From Halorussus limi (GTDB lineage Archaea; Halobacteriota; Halobacteria; Halobacteriales; Haladaptataceae), in the NCBI RefSeq assembly GCF_023238205.1, contig NZ_CP096659.1, positions 1,815,626 to 1,879,625 on the forward strand: DNA of 64,000 nucleotides. The letters run 5' to 3'. Shown one piece after another: positions 1 to 9,131 of this stretch (the stretch's first letter is position 1; every line of letters begins with the position of its first letter). The position numbers and the translations under genes were made by a program. The notes below the pieces were generated by a model, which worked only from the letters and a program-made list of their open reading frames with translations, was not told the DNA's origin and did no database searches.

Positions 1-1
1 G

Positions 2-499
2 GCCGACGACCTCGATACGGTGGACGTGCTGGTGAACAACGTCGGCCCGTTCGCGCCCGACCACTGGGAGGACATCTCCTACGAGCAGTGGAACACCGTC
101 TTACAGGCCAACGTCAACGGCACCTACCTCTGCTGTAAGCGCGCGCTGCCCGCGATGCGCGACCAGTCGTGGGGCCGCATCGTGAACGTCGGCTACGCGA
201 GTTCCGAGAAGGGGATGGTCAACCCGAAGAACGCGCCTTACTTCATCGCCAAGCAGGGCGTGCTGATGTTCACCCGGATGCTCGCCAACGACACCCAGAA
301 CAACGGTATCACGGTAAACGCGGTGTCTCCCTACGTTGTCGAGAACTCCGACGAGTTCCCCGAGGACCTGCCGCGCGGACGACCCGCCGACTTCGAGGAC
401 GTGGAACAGGCGGTGCTGTTCTTCTTGGAGGAGGACAGCGACTACATCAGCGGCGAGAACGTCGAGGTTGACGGGGGTTGGCTGCCGGAGACCGTGTAG
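2..499 (+). CDS. SDR family oxidoreductase, 5' end outside the window
   Basis: The reading frame is open from the first bases, so the true start and the N-terminal Rossmann glycine motif lie upstream of the window. The visible part starts at the NNVGP segment (equivalent of the SDR NNAG motif), then shows the catalytic Tyr-x-x-x-Lys as YFIAK with a serine-containing segment upstream (VGYASS), and ends with the typical C-terminal VDGG. Short-chain dehydrogenases/reductases carry out NAD(P)-dependent redox of alcohols or ketones, often 3-oxoacyl or sugar substrates. The substrate here cannot be read from the sequence. The gene ends in TAG; the next gene begins 158 bp downstream with its own promoter. 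Confidence 0.9.
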   Translation, partial: ADDLDTVDVLVNNVGPFAPDHWEDISYEQWNTVLQANVNGTYLCCKRALPAMRDQSWGRIVNVGYASSEKGMVNPKNAPYFIAKQGVLMFTRMLANDTQNNGITVNAVSPYVVENSDEFPEDLPRGRPADFEDVEQAVLFFLEEDSDYISGENVEVDGGWLPETV

Positions 500-656
500 T
501 GGCGGCGTCACGTAGTCGCGCCCTAATCCGGCGTAACGGGCGTTTCGCGCCGAAAATCCTCAATCCGAGTTACTGCCGCCTCTCCAACCGACTAATAACT
601 TTTCGTGCCCGTCCGCTACGGTATCTCGTCGGGACCGACCCGACGGAGAGAGACCA

Positions 657-1259
657 ATGCACGAAAACGACGACAGTTCGAACATCGCATCGAAACTGCT
701 GGGCGAGGGGACGTCTCGCCGCGAATTCATGGACACGACCGCCAAACTCGGCGGGAGCGCGCTCGCGCTGTCCGCGCTCGGGGCCGGTACCGTCGCCGCC
801 GGGGACGGCACTCAGACGGAAGGAGCCGCGGTGACGTTCCAGAATCAGGAGACGGACGGTTCGACGGTGATGGTGGCCTCGGCGGCCGTTCCGGAGGGCG
901 GGTTCGTCGCTATCCACGACGCGACGCTCCTCGAGGGCGAGGTCCTCGGGAGCGTCATCGGCGTCTCGGAACTGCTGGACGCCGGCGAACACCAGAACAT
1001 CGAGGTCACGCTGTTCGAGGGCGTGCCGGGGGCCCAGTTCGACCAGTCGGCGCTGCAGGAGACCCAGCCGCTGATCGCGATGCCCCACCAGAACACGAAC
1101 GGCAACGAGTCCTACGACTTCGTCTCGTCGCAGGGCGAAGCCGACGGCCCGTACACCAGAGCGGGCGCGCCCGTGGTGGGTCTCGCGTACGCCGTCGTAC
1201 AGAGCCAAACGACGATGGGCGGCGAAACCACCACCGCCGAAGAGACCACGACCGAGTAG
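657..1259 (+). CDS. Tat-exported DUF7282-like haloarchaeal protein
   Basis: A 200-residue protein with a twin-arginine signal (TSRREFMDTTAKLGG, about residues 20-45) followed by a hydrophobic stretch ending VAAG, so it is probably exported folded through Tat. The mature part resembles the DUF7282 domain of haloarchaeal surface proteins, with alternating beta-strand segments (FVAIHDATLLEGEVLGSVIG). The C-terminus is a Thr/Glu-rich tail (TTTAEETTTE), a usual site of O-glycosylation or wall spanning in haloarchaea. A purine-rich GGAGAGAG lies 8-10 nt before the ATG and an AT-rich promoter patch lies near 589-607. The molecular role is unknown. The family name is from memory. Confidence 0.75.
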   Translation: MHENDDSSNIASKLLGEGTSRREFMDTTAKLGGSALALSALGAGTVAAGDGTQTEGAAVTFQNQETDGSTVMVASAAVPEGGFVAIHDATLLEGEVLGSVIGVSELLDAGEHQNIEVTLFEGVPGAQFDQSALQETQPLIAMPHQNTNGNESYDFVSSQGEADGPYTRAGAPVVGLAYAVVQSQTTMGGETTTAEETTTE

Positions 1260-1320
1260 ACGCGCTTCGGCGACGGCGAGACCGGCCGCGGTGCGGAACT
1301 GCGGCCGTCCGCGGACTCAG

Positions 1321-2412
1321 CTACGACCCGGAGAGTAATTTTTTCAGGTGTTCCGTCGAGAAGAACGAGGTCGGCTTGTCCATGTGGACGCCGATTTCGC
1401 CCGAGAACGCCGACAGCCCCGCGTGCTGGACCGGTTCGGGCAGCGAGTAGCACTTCCGAATCCAGTGGCCCAGTTCTATCTCGGTACTCAGGTCCTCGCG
1501 CCACGCCTCCTCGTAGTCCTGCAGCGTCGCCGGCCGCTCGGGGTCGATGACCTTCGCGGCGTGACTCGCGGCGGTCATGCCGTAGAGAATCCCGCCGCCG
1601 GTGAACGGCTTGGTCTGGGCGGCCGCGTCGCCGATGAGGAATCCGCGGCGACTCGTCACCGAGTCGGCGGGCCCGACCGGAATCATGCCCGCACAGAAGT
1701 GACTCGTCTCCACGTCGTACTCGTCGGTGAACGCCGAGAACAGGTCGTTGGCCGAGGGCTCCGACCCCGGCGGGGCCGCGAGGCCGTACTCGACGCCCGA
1801 CTCGCCGCGCGGGATGCGCCACGCGAAGAACCGCGGCGCGGTCAGGTGGACGTCCACGTAGTCGCCGGGGTCGTCCTCCTCGGAGAACGTGAGGACGCCC
1901 TGTAGCTTCTCGCCGGGTTCCGGCAGGCCGAGTTCCGACCGCACGCGCGAGACCGGCCCGTCGCAACCCGCGACCATGCGGGCCTCGAACGTCTCGGTGC
2001 CGTCCGGCGTGCTGGCGGTGACCTCCACGCGGTCGTCGTACTCCTCGACGGACGAGACGCTGTGGTTCTCCCGGAGGTCGGCGCCCGCCTCGCGGGCGGC
2101 CTCGGCGAGGCGTTCGTCCAAGCCCACGCGGTCGATGACGTTCGAGACGACCTCGCGCTTGTAGAAGGGGTAGTCGTCGCTTCCCGGACCGCCGACGTGG
2201 AAGCGCGCGCCGTACACCTCGTTCTGGAGGAGGTCCTCGCGCGCGCCGTCTGGCGTGAACTCCCAGATGTCGGTACTGACGTGTCCCGAACAGGCCAGCG
2301 GTTTGCCGACCGCTCCTCGTTCGAGCGCCAGCACGTCGTACCCCCGTTCGGCCGCCCGTCGGGAGAACCGGGACCCGGCCGGGCCCGCCCCGACGACTAC
2401 GAAGTCGTACAT
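1321..2412 (-). CDS. Geranylgeranyl reductase family FAD-dependent protein
   Basis: 363 residues. The N-terminus carries the FAD-binding dinucleotide motif VVGAGPAGSRFSRRAAERG with the closing acidic residue in LALERG. Around residue 275 there is GDAAAQTKPFTGGGI, close to the GDAAG-(Q)-x-KP-x-x-GGGI signature of geranylgeranyl reductases, and FFAWRIPRGESGVEYG matches the substrate-cavity motif of that family. In archaea these flavoenzymes saturate isoprenoid chains of ether lipids, quinones or dolichol. Haloarchaea usually have several paralogues, so whether this one acts on membrane lipids cannot be decided. It is monocistronic and convergent with the DUF7282-like gene. Confidence 0.85.
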   Translation of the reverse strand: MYDFVVVGAGPAGSRFSRRAAERGYDVLALERGAVGKPLACSGHVSTDIWEFTPDGAREDLLQNEVYGARFHVGGPGSDDYPFYKREVVSNVIDRVGLDERLAEAAREAGADLRENHSVSSVEEYDDRVEVTASTPDGTETFEARMVAGCDGPVSRVRSELGLPEPGEKLQGVLTFSEEDDPGDYVDVHLTAPRFFAWRIPRGESGVEYGLAAPPGSEPSANDLFSAFTDEYDVETSHFCAGMIPVGPADSVTSRRGFLIGDAAAQTKPFTGGGILYGMTAASHAAKVIDPERPATLQDYEEAWREDLSTEIELGHWIRKCYSLPEPVQHAGLSAFSGEIGVHMDKPTSFFSTEHLKKLLSGS

Positions 2413-2505
2413 CGGTCGGGCGTACTACCCTGCGGCCCAAGTATTCACCGCTCTATGCTCCCGTTTCGTTCCGTGGCACTCGGCGCTCAGCCGACCGCTC
2501 GTCGG

Positions 2506-3078
2506 CTATCGCTCCACGTTCGGCGGTGTCTCCTCCTGAGCGAGCCGCTGTCGCCGAACGTAGTGGGTCGCCGCGGAGAGCGCGAACGCCGCGACGATGA
2601 GGACGCCCCAAATCTCGTCGGGAATCGCTTCGAACGGCGGGACGCCCAGCAGGTCGCCGAGTACGAGAATCGCGCTCACCGCCGCGAGCGCGAGGTAGTA
2701 CCGAATCCACGGAAAGTCGTCCTGCGGCCGGAGATACCCCTCCAACTGGGCCGCGTTCCCCGACAGTTCGACGACCCCGCGGTTCTGGTTGTAATCGACG
2801 ATACCAGCGTCCGCGAGTTTCGGGAGATGCGTCTGGTAGAGAGACGTGTAGACCGACTTGCGTTCGTTGGCCGACAGTCCCTCCACGGTCGTGTCGTTCT
2901 CCCACGCCGCGACCTGCTCGGCGAGTTCGCTCAGCTCGACCGGACGCTCCTGCTGCTTGAGGTAATGCAGCGTGTATCGCCGTCGCCGGTTCTTCAACAC
3001 GTCGAAGATAAGGTCTTCGGACAGTGTCTCCTGTTCCGGTGAGTTGTCAGCCGAGCTCATGCTACCGAAGTCGCTCAA
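2506..3078 (-). CDS. DUF7344 winged-helix regulator with two membrane segments
   Basis: 190 residues. The N-terminal half is a winged-helix domain of the haloarchaeal DUF7344 type: FDVLKNRRRRYTLHYL, then ELAEQVAAWEN, then SLYQTHLPKLADAGIVDY. The C-terminal part has two hydrophobic helices, roughly residues 133-150 and 160-178, separated by a short acidic loop. The protein is therefore likely a membrane-tethered DNA-binding protein. DUF7344 proteins are numerous in haloarchaea and most have no assigned regulon. Two soluble relatives are carried by the insertion at 57.3-59.8 kb in this window. The two ATG codons at the N-terminus leave the exact start uncertain by a few residues. Confidence 0.85.
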   Translation of the reverse strand: MSDFGSMSSADNSPEQETLSEDLIFDVLKNRRRRYTLHYLKQQERPVELSELAEQVAAWENDTTVEGLSANERKSVYTSLYQTHLPKLADAGIVDYNQNRGVVELSGNAAQLEGYLRPQDDFPWIRYYLALAAVSAILVLGDLLGVPPFEAIPDEIWGVLIVAAFALSAATHYVRRQRLAQEETPPNVER

Positions 3079-3269
3079 TCGCTTGTTGCGCCGGTGCCAC
3101 CGCCACCCATCCCATCACGGTACGCCAGTTTCACCCGGACCACACTTTGTTATCCAGTACTTAGCGTCGAGACTTTGTAAAAAATCCTACAGGAAGCGGA
3201 GGTAATACGGGGATTCCCCGAGTTAACGTGACGATACGTGGCCAGAAACGCGGGAAGGGCGACGAATCG

Positions 3270-6221
3270 TCAGTCGTCTGTCGCCGGGGCCGCGCGGCGG
3301 TCGGTCCGCGGGCCGTCGAGGTCCACCGCGGGGAGCAGGTCGCGGAGGTAGCGTCCGGTGTGGGAATCCTCGGCGCGGGCCACTTCTTCGGGCGTTCCCG
3401 CGGCGACGACTTCACCGCCGTTCTCGCCGCCCTCGGGGCCGAGGTCGAGGACGTGGTCGGCGTTCTTCACGAGGTCGAGTTCGTGTTCGATGACGACGAC
3501 GGTGTTGCCCTTGTCGGTGAGTCGCTGGAGGACCTCGATGAGTTTCCGCTCGTCGGCCTTGTGGAGGCCCGTGGTCGGTTCGTCGAGCAGGTAGAGCGTG
3601 TCGCCGGTGTCCTTCTTGCCGAGTTCCTCGGCGAGTTTCACCCGCTGGGCCTCGCCGCCCGACAGCGTCGTGGAGGGTTGGCCGAGGTTCATGTAATCCA
3701 GTCCCACGTCCTTCAGTAGGCCGAGTCTGCGCGCGATGCGCTGGTCGTGCTCGAAGAACTCGTACGCCTCCTCGACCGACATGTCCAGCACGTCCGCGAT
3801 GGTCGCGCCCTTGTAGGTCACGTCGAGCGTCTCGTCGTTGTAGCGCGCGCCGTCGCACTCCTCGCAGGGGACGTACACGTCCGAGAGGAAGTTCATCTCG
3901 ATTTTGACGGTGCCCTGTCCGCCACACTCCTCACAGCGCCCGCCCTTCACGTTGAACGAGAACCGGCCCTTCTCGTAGCCGCGCTGTTTGGCGAGTTTCG
4001 TCTCGGCGAACAGTTCGCGGATGTAGTCGAAGACGCCGGTGTAGGTCGCGGGGTTCGACCGCGGGGTCCGCCCGATGGGCGACTGGTCGATGAGTCGGAC
4101 CTTCTCGACGTTGTCGACGCCCTCGATGTCGTCGTGTTCGCCGGGGTCCACGCTGGTGTTGTCGTTCATCTCGCGGGCCAGTCCCTTGTAGAGGATGTCG
4201 TGCATCAGGGTGGACTTGCCGGAACCGGAGACCCCGGTAATCGCGGTGAACTGGCCGACCGGGAGGTCCACGTCGAGGTCCTTGAGGTTGTGCTGGCGCG
4301 CGCCCACGACGGTCAGCGCTTCGTCGCTGTCGCGGCGCTCGTCGGGCACCGGAATCTCCTTGCGCCCGGCGAGGTAGTCGCCCGTGAGCGACTCCTCGCA
4401 CTGCTCGATTTCCTCGGTGGTGCCCTGCGCGACGACTTCGCCGCCGCGCTTGCCCGGACCGGGACCCATGTCGATGACGTTGTCGGCCTGCCGCATCGTC
4501 TCCTCGTCGTGTTCGACGACGAGGAGCGTGTTCCCGAGGTCGCGGAGTTCCTTGAGCGTGTTGAGCAGGCGGTCGTTGTCGCGCTGGTGGAGACCGATGG
4601 ACGGTTCGTCCAGCACGTAGAGGACGCCCACGAGACCCGACCCGATTTGGGTGGCGAGTCGGATGCGCTGGCTCTCGCCGCCCGAGAGGGTCGCCGCCTC
4701 GCGGTCCAGCGTCAGGTACTCCAGTCCGACCTCCTCCATGAAGCCCAGACGGGCGCGAATCTCCTTCAGAATCTCCTCGGCGATTTTGGTCTCGCGCTCG
4801 TCGAGTTTCGCTTCGAGGCCCTCGAAGTGCTCCAAGGCGTCCCCGATGGACATCTCGTTGACCTCCGTGATGGAGGTGCCGTCGACGTACACCGACCGGC
4901 TCTGGTCGTTGAGACGAGTGCCGTCGCAGACCGGGCACTCCGTGACCGCCATGTACTCCTCGATGTGGTCGCGGGTGCTGTCGGAGTCGGTCTCGACGTA
5001 CCGGCGTTCGAGGTTCGGGATGACGCCCTCGAATCGCTCGTCCTTCTCGCGGGTGCCGTTCTTGGTCGTCCACTCGAAGTGGACTTTCTCGTCGGTCCCC
5101 CAGACGAACGCCTCCTGCACGTCCTCGGGAAGGTCCTCGAACGGCGTGTTCACGCTCACGCCGAAGTGGTCGGCCACGTTGTCTAGCTGTCGCCGGTAGT
5201 AGGTCCGGTTGTAGCTCCACGGCTCGAAGACGTTCTTCAGCGGCTTGGAGGTGTCCTGCACCACGAGGTCCTCGTCGACCTCCTTGGTCTCGCCGATGCC
5301 CTCACACTCCGGACACGCGCCGTGGGGACTGTTGAACGAGAAGCTCCGTGTCTCTATCTCCCGGAAGTCGATGCCGCAGTGGGTGCAGGCCAAGTCCTCG
5401 GAGAACTCCACGACGAGCCGGTCGTCGTCTTCGCCCGCGAGGTCGCCGGTCGAGCGCGCCGTCGCGCCGCCGATGTCGTCGCCGGCCTCCTCGGGCGGGT
5501 CGGGCAGGACGACCTTCAGCGCGCCGTCGGCCTCCTCCAGTGCGGTCTCGACGCTGTCGGTGATTCGGCTTCGGGCCTCCGGGGAGACCTTCACCCGGTC
5601 CACGATTACGTCCACGTCGTGGTCGTAGTTCTTGTCGAGGTCCGGCCGGTTCGTCGTGAGGTCGAACTCCTCGCCGTCGACCTCGACGCGACTGTAGCCG
5701 TCCGAGACGAGGTCGTCGAAGAGGTCCTCGAAGGCTCCCTTCTGGTCGCGGACCACGGGGGCCGCGATTTTCGCGCGGGTTCCCTCCGGGAGTTCGAGGA
5801 CGCGCCGGACCATGTTCTGGGCGCTCTGCTCGCCAACCTCGCGTCCGCACTCCGGACAGTGGGGAGTCCCGATGCGGGCGTACAGCAGGCGGAAGTAGTC
5901 GTGGAGTTCCGTGACGGTCCCGACCGTCGAGCGGGGGTTGTTGGCGGCGTTCTTCTGGTCGATGGAGATGGCGGGCGAGAGGCCCTCGACGTTCTCGACC
6001 TGCGGCTTGTCCATCTGCCCGAGGAAGTTGCGGGCGTACGCCGACAGGCTCTCGATGTACCGGCGCTGGCCCTCGGCGTACACCGTCTCGAACGCGAGCG
6101 ACGACTTCCCCGACCCCGACAGTCCCGTCACCACGTTGAACTTCTCGCGCGGGATGGAGACGTCGAGGTCCTTGAGGTTGTGTTCCTCCGCGCCCTTCAC
6201 GTCGATGTAGTCCTTGCTCAT
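3270..6221 (-). CDS. uvrA: Excinuclease ABC subunit A
   Basis: 983 residues, within the normal 940-1000 range of UvrA. It is a tandem ABC ATPase: Walker [11 protein letters not shown] near residue 34, a zinc-binding CPEC segment near 125, a second cysteine motif CTHCGI plus CPEC, signature [12 protein letters not shown] near 505, then the second half with Walker [11 protein letters not shown] near 667, the C-terminal zinc module CEECGGQG / CEECDG, and signature [12 protein letters not shown] near 855. UvrA dimers scan DNA for bulky lesions and load UvrB in nucleotide excision repair. A glycine/acidic insertion near residue 240-265 ([17 protein letters not shown]) is a halophile-style loop. 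uvrB and uvrC are not in the window. It is transcribed away from the Lrp-type regulator. Confidence 0.98.
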   Translation of the reverse strand: MSKDYIDVKGAEEHNLKDLDVSIPREKFNVVTGLSGSGKSSLAFETVYAEGQRRYIESLSAYARNFLGQMDKPQVENVEGLSPAISIDQKNAANNPRSTVGTVTELHDYFRLLYARIGTPHCPECGREVGEQSAQNMVRRVLELPEGTRAKIAAPVVRDQKGAFEDLFDDLVSDGYSRVEVDGEEFDLTTNRPDLDKNYDHDVDVIVDRVKVSPEARSRITDSVETALEEADGALKVVLPDPPEEAGDDIGGATARSTGDLAGEDDDRLVVEFSEDLACTHCGIDFREIETRSFSFNSPHGACPECEGIGETKEVDEDLVVQDTSKPLKNVFEPWSYNRTYYRRQLDNVADHFGVSVNTPFEDLPEDVQEAFVWGTDEKVHFEWTTKNGTREKDERFEGVIPNLERRYVETDSDSTRDHIEEYMAVTECPVCDGTRLNDQSRSVYVDGTSITEVNEMSIGDALEHFEGLEAKLDERETKIAEEILKEIRARLGFMEEVGLEYLTLDREAATLSGGESQRIRLATQIGSGLVGVLYVLDEPSIGLHQRDNDRLLNTLKELRDLGNTLLVVEHDEETMRQADNVIDMGPGPGKRGGEVVAQGTTEEIEQCEESLTGDYLAGRKEIPVPDERRDSDEALTVVGARQHNLKDLDVDLPVGQFTAITGVSGSGKSTLMHDILYKGLAREMNDNTSVDPGEHDDIEGVDNVEKVRLIDQSPIGRTPRSNPATYTGVFDYIRELFAETKLAKQRGYEKGRFSFNVKGGRCEECGGQGTVKIEMNFLSDVYVPCEECDGARYNDETLDVTYKGATIADVLDMSVEEAYEFFEHDQRIARRLGLLKDVGLDYMNLGQPSTTLSGGEAQRVKLAEELGKKDTGDTLYLLDEPTTGLHKADERKLIEVLQRLTDKGNTVVVIEHELDLVKNADHVLDLGPEGGENGGEVVAAGTPEEVARAEDSHTGRYLRDLLPAVDLDGPRTDRRAAPATDD

Positions 6222-6461
6222 CGTTTTCGCGTCCCGAGAGAATGTGTCTCCGTTCGCTGTGCCGTCTCGTTCATCAAGAGATAACAGGGATTCAGGCCAC
6301 TTAACGGGACTGTAATCGGAAAGTCTCAGCCGACGGACTCACCGCGCCCCCAGACAGTCACCGTCGCCGACGCGCCGGTTCGCTCGCACGGTCAGCGTCC
6401 GAGATTGGCCGAACCGTGTCGAAAGACCGGGCTTTTACCGAGTCCGGCAGTAGACGGGGGT

Positions 6462-7256
6462 ATGAGCTATCGCATCGACGAGATAGACAAACGCATCCTC
6501 TACCATCTCGCGGCCGACGCCCGGAACACGTCGGCCCCGACCATCGCCGAGGAGGTGGACGTGACCCCGGCCACGATTCGCCACCGCATCCGTCAGATGG
6601 AGGAAGAGGGCATCGTCGAGGGATACCACGCCGACATCGACTACGAGCGGACCGACGGCCGCATCGTCAACCAGTTCACCTGCACCGCGCCGGTCGCGGA
6701 CCGCCACCGACTCGCGCAGGCGGCGCTGAAGGTCTCGGGCGTCGTGAACGTCCGGAAACTGATGGCCGGGCGCGAGAACCTCGTCGTGACCGCGGTCGGC
6801 ACCGGAACCGACGACGTGACCCGCATCGCCCGGGAACTGTCGAACCTCGGTCTCGAACTCGAACGCGAGGACATCGTGCAGGACGAACTGTTCCACCCCT
6901 ACCACCCCTTCGGCGCGGACGACGACTCGCCCAGTCAGTCGTTCGCCGACGTGCAGAACCTGACCGGCGGTGCCGAAGTCATCGAGTTCACCGTCCCCGA
7001 GGACGCCGCCATCACCGGCGAGACCCTCGAAGCGGCCAACGAGTCGGGCATCATCGACGGCGACTCGCTCGTCATCAGCATCGAACGCGGCGACGCGGTG
7101 CTGACGCCGCGCGGGGACACCGCCGTCGAGGCGGGCGACGTGGTCACGCTGTTCGCCCCCGAGTCGGTTCCGGACGACACCGTCGAGGCGTTCGAGACCC
7201 AATCCGGGGGACGGGCGGCCGACTCCGGCGGTCGAACGGCCGATTCAGACGAGTGA
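6462..7256 (+). CDS. Lrp/AsnC-type regulator fused to an RCK_C (TrkA-C) domain
   Basis: 264 residues. Residues 1-60 form the Lrp/AsnC helix-turn-helix (DEIDKRILYHLAADARN, PTIAEEVDVTPATIRHRI). Residues 60-145 are an AsnC-like effector region. Residues 170-245 look like the RCK_C/TrkA-C ligand domain (EFTVPEDAAITGETLEAA, GDVVTLFAP), which in potassium transporters binds nucleotides or ions. Such fusions are common in haloarchaea, often tied to potassium transport genes, but none is adjacent here. The ATG at 6462 is preceded by a TTTTA box at 6432-6438, the spacing of a leaderless transcript, so an in-frame start further upstream at 6405 is rejected. The C-terminal tail is a low-complexity acidic stretch. 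Confidence 0.88.
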   Translation: MSYRIDEIDKRILYHLAADARNTSAPTIAEEVDVTPATIRHRIRQMEEEGIVEGYHADIDYERTDGRIVNQFTCTAPVADRHRLAQAALKVSGVVNVRKLMAGRENLVVTAVGTGTDDVTRIARELSNLGLELEREDIVQDELFHPYHPFGADDDSPSQSFADVQNLTGGAEVIEFTVPEDAAITGETLEAANESGIIDGDSLVISIERGDAVLTPRGDTAVEAGDVVTLFAPESVPDDTVEAFETQSGGRAADSGGRTADSDE

Positions 7257-7343
7257 GCAGTCGGTCCGAGGAAACTCCGATTCCGACGTACGAGCGGTCC
7301 GACCGCCACGGACCTTTTCCTCTCGGTCGTCGTACACGTCGTC

Positions 7344-8318
7344 ATGGACGAGGAGAAGGCGTTCGCGCTCGCCCTGCTGGCGGTCGCGCTCTACGCGTCG
7401 CTGTTGGTCGTCTGGCCCTTCTTCACCTACGTCGCGCTCGCGGTGTTTCTGGCCTACGCGCTCTTTCCCCTCCAGCGCCGCCTCGCGCCCCGAATCGGCC
7501 CGCGGAAGGCCGCTGTCGTCCTCATGGTCGCGGCCACGGTCCTGTTCGTCCTCCCGTTCGTCCTGATGTTTCAGGTCGTCCTCCAGCAGGCGCTCTCGGT
7601 GGTCGAGCGGGTCCAGTCCGGCGAAATCGACGTGGAACTGCTGGAGGAGTTTCTGGCCAGCGACCTCTGGCGAGACGTCCTCGACGCGGCCCAGTCGGGC
7701 GCGGGCCGGGTGCTGGAGGAGTCGGTCAGCGTGGTCGGCGGGGCCTCGACGGTCGCGGTCGGCATGACGATTCTGGGCTTTCTGCTCTACTACCTGCTGG
7801 TCGCGGGCGACGACGCGGTGGCGTGGTTCCGGGAGATGACGCCGCTCCCGGCCGACGTGCAGGACCGCCTCCTCGCGGAACTCGACCGCCTGACCTACGC
7901 GGTCCTCATCACACAGGGCGTCATCGCGGTCGTGCAGGCGGTCTTGACAGGTCTCGGCCTGTTCGCGCTCGGGTTCTCGAACGTCCTCTTCTGGACGGTG
8001 TTCGCGGTCGTTCTGGGTCTGCTCCCGTTCGTCGGGTCGATGTTCATCTGGATTCCGGCCGCGCTCCTGTTGATCGGGACGGGGCGTCCGTTCCGCGGGG
8101 CGGCCCTGCTCGTCTACGGGTTCGGCGTCATCAACCTCACCGACAACTACCTCCGACCGGTAATCGGCGGCCGGAGCGCCAACCTGAACCCCGCTATCCT
8201 CGTCGTCGGCATCTTCGGCGGTCTGGTGGTCTTCGGGTTCACAGGCATCTTCGTCGGTCCCATCGTCCTCGGGTTCACGAAGACCATCGTCGCGGTGGTC
8301 GCCGACGAGTACGCCTGA
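7344..8318 (+). CDS. AI-2E family transporter (permease)
   Basis: 324 residues with an N-terminal helical hairpin (residues 5-40, then 55-80), a long amphipathic region (85-135), and a C-terminal set of membrane helices including GLLPFVGSMFIWIPAALLL and the terminal FVGPIVLGFTKTIV. These are hallmarks of the AI-2E/UPF0118 permease family, which includes the E. coli TqsA exporter and sodium(lithium)/proton antiporters. In archaea no quorum signal is established, so ion transport is the more likely role. It begins 87 bp after the Lrp-RCK_C gene, in the same direction; whether the two are co-transcribed is not clear. Confidence 0.88.
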   Translation: MDEEKAFALALLAVALYASLLVVWPFFTYVALAVFLAYALFPLQRRLAPRIGPRKAAVVLMVAATVLFVLPFVLMFQVVLQQALSVVERVQSGEIDVELLEEFLASDLWRDVLDAAQSGAGRVLEESVSVVGGASTVAVGMTILGFLLYYLLVAGDDAVAWFREMTPLPADVQDRLLAELDRLTYAVLITQGVIAVVQAVLTGLGLFALGFSNVLFWTVFAVVLGLLPFVGSMFIWIPAALLLIGTGRPFRGAALLVYGFGVINLTDNYLRPVIGGRSANLNPAILVVGIFGGLVVFGFTGIFVGPIVLGFTKTIVAVVADEYA

Positions 8319-8465
8319 GTTACCGCCGAGGGCGCGTCGCCGTGCGGGCCTCCTCGCGGTCCGAGTCGCCGGGTGCCCCCTGATGGTCAGATTTCGAGAC
8401 CTCGTCACCGCGTTTTAGTTGCGCGTTCACGTAGTTATTTAAACGATAGCCGACAACTCCGGGCC

Positions 8466-9035
8466 ATGGTCAACGACATCGCCGCTCTCGACCTGACCGA
8501 CGACGAGTACACGGTCGTCCAGTCGCTGATTCGTAACAAGTACAAAGCGACCGACGCCGACGGGAACGTCGTCCTCCGGGGCAAGCAGAAGATGCTCAAG
8601 ATGAAAGAGGAGTTCCCGTTCACCGACGCCGACGGGAACGCCGCGTTCACGGTCAAGGCGGGCGGTATCCTCGACATCGCGGGCGACTACACGCTGATAG
8701 ACGACGAGACCGACGAGGCGGTCGTCGTCCTCGACCAGAACTACTCGCTGTTCACCGACACGTGGAAGATTCGGGACCCCGACACCGAGGCGCTCATCGC
8801 CACCATCGAGTCGAAGAGCACGCTGATTTCGGTCCTCCGGCACTTCATCGGGGTCGCCGGACTCATTCCCCACGCCTACGAAATCAGCGACGCGGACGGC
8901 GACCACGTCGGCACCATCGACGGCAAGTTCTCGCTCAAGGACACGTACGACGTGACCATCGACGACGCCAGCGACGTGCCCAAGGAGGCCATCGTCGCGG
9001 CCGCGATGGTGGTCGACGCTATCGAGGGGAACTGA
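8466..9035 (+). CDS. LURP-one-related / scramblase-like protein
   Basis: 189 residues made of repeating short beta-strands with DADG or DPDT turns (TDADGNVVLRGKQKM, WKIRDPDTEALIATI), matching the LURP-one/tubby-like fold seen in plant LOR proteins and phospholipid scramblases. The C-terminal VAAAMVVDAIEGN is the closing hydrophobic helix typical of this family. The ATG at 8466 is 27 nt after a clear TATA box TATTTAAAC at 8435-8443, so the transcript is probably leaderless and the longer in-frame start at 8373 is rejected. The molecular function in archaea is unknown. Confidence 0.85.
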   Translation: MVNDIAALDLTDDEYTVVQSLIRNKYKATDADGNVVLRGKQKMLKMKEEFPFTDADGNAAFTVKAGGILDIAGDYTLIDDETDEAVVVLDQNYSLFTDTWKIRDPDTEALIATIESKSTLISVLRHFIGVAGLIPHAYEISDADGDHVGTIDGKFSLKDTYDVTIDDASDVPKEAIVAAAMVVDAIEGN

Positions 9036-9131
9036 CGGTCGATGGAGTGACGACGACAGAACGCGAAGAATTCTGAACACTCTTCCGCCGATATTAGCAC
9101 ACGCTCGAATCCCTCGACGGCGAGGCGCGGA

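Noticed and set aside
3208-3218. GGGGATTCCCC palindrome near the 3' side of uvrA
   Set aside because: Short and GC-based; likely chance, with no second copy or promoter context.
3747-5186. Long plus-strand ORF opposite uvrA, and similar long ORFs opposite M32, ABCE1, MutS and the chemoreceptor
   Set aside because: They are antisense shadows caused by high GC content; the sense frames carry clear family motifs.
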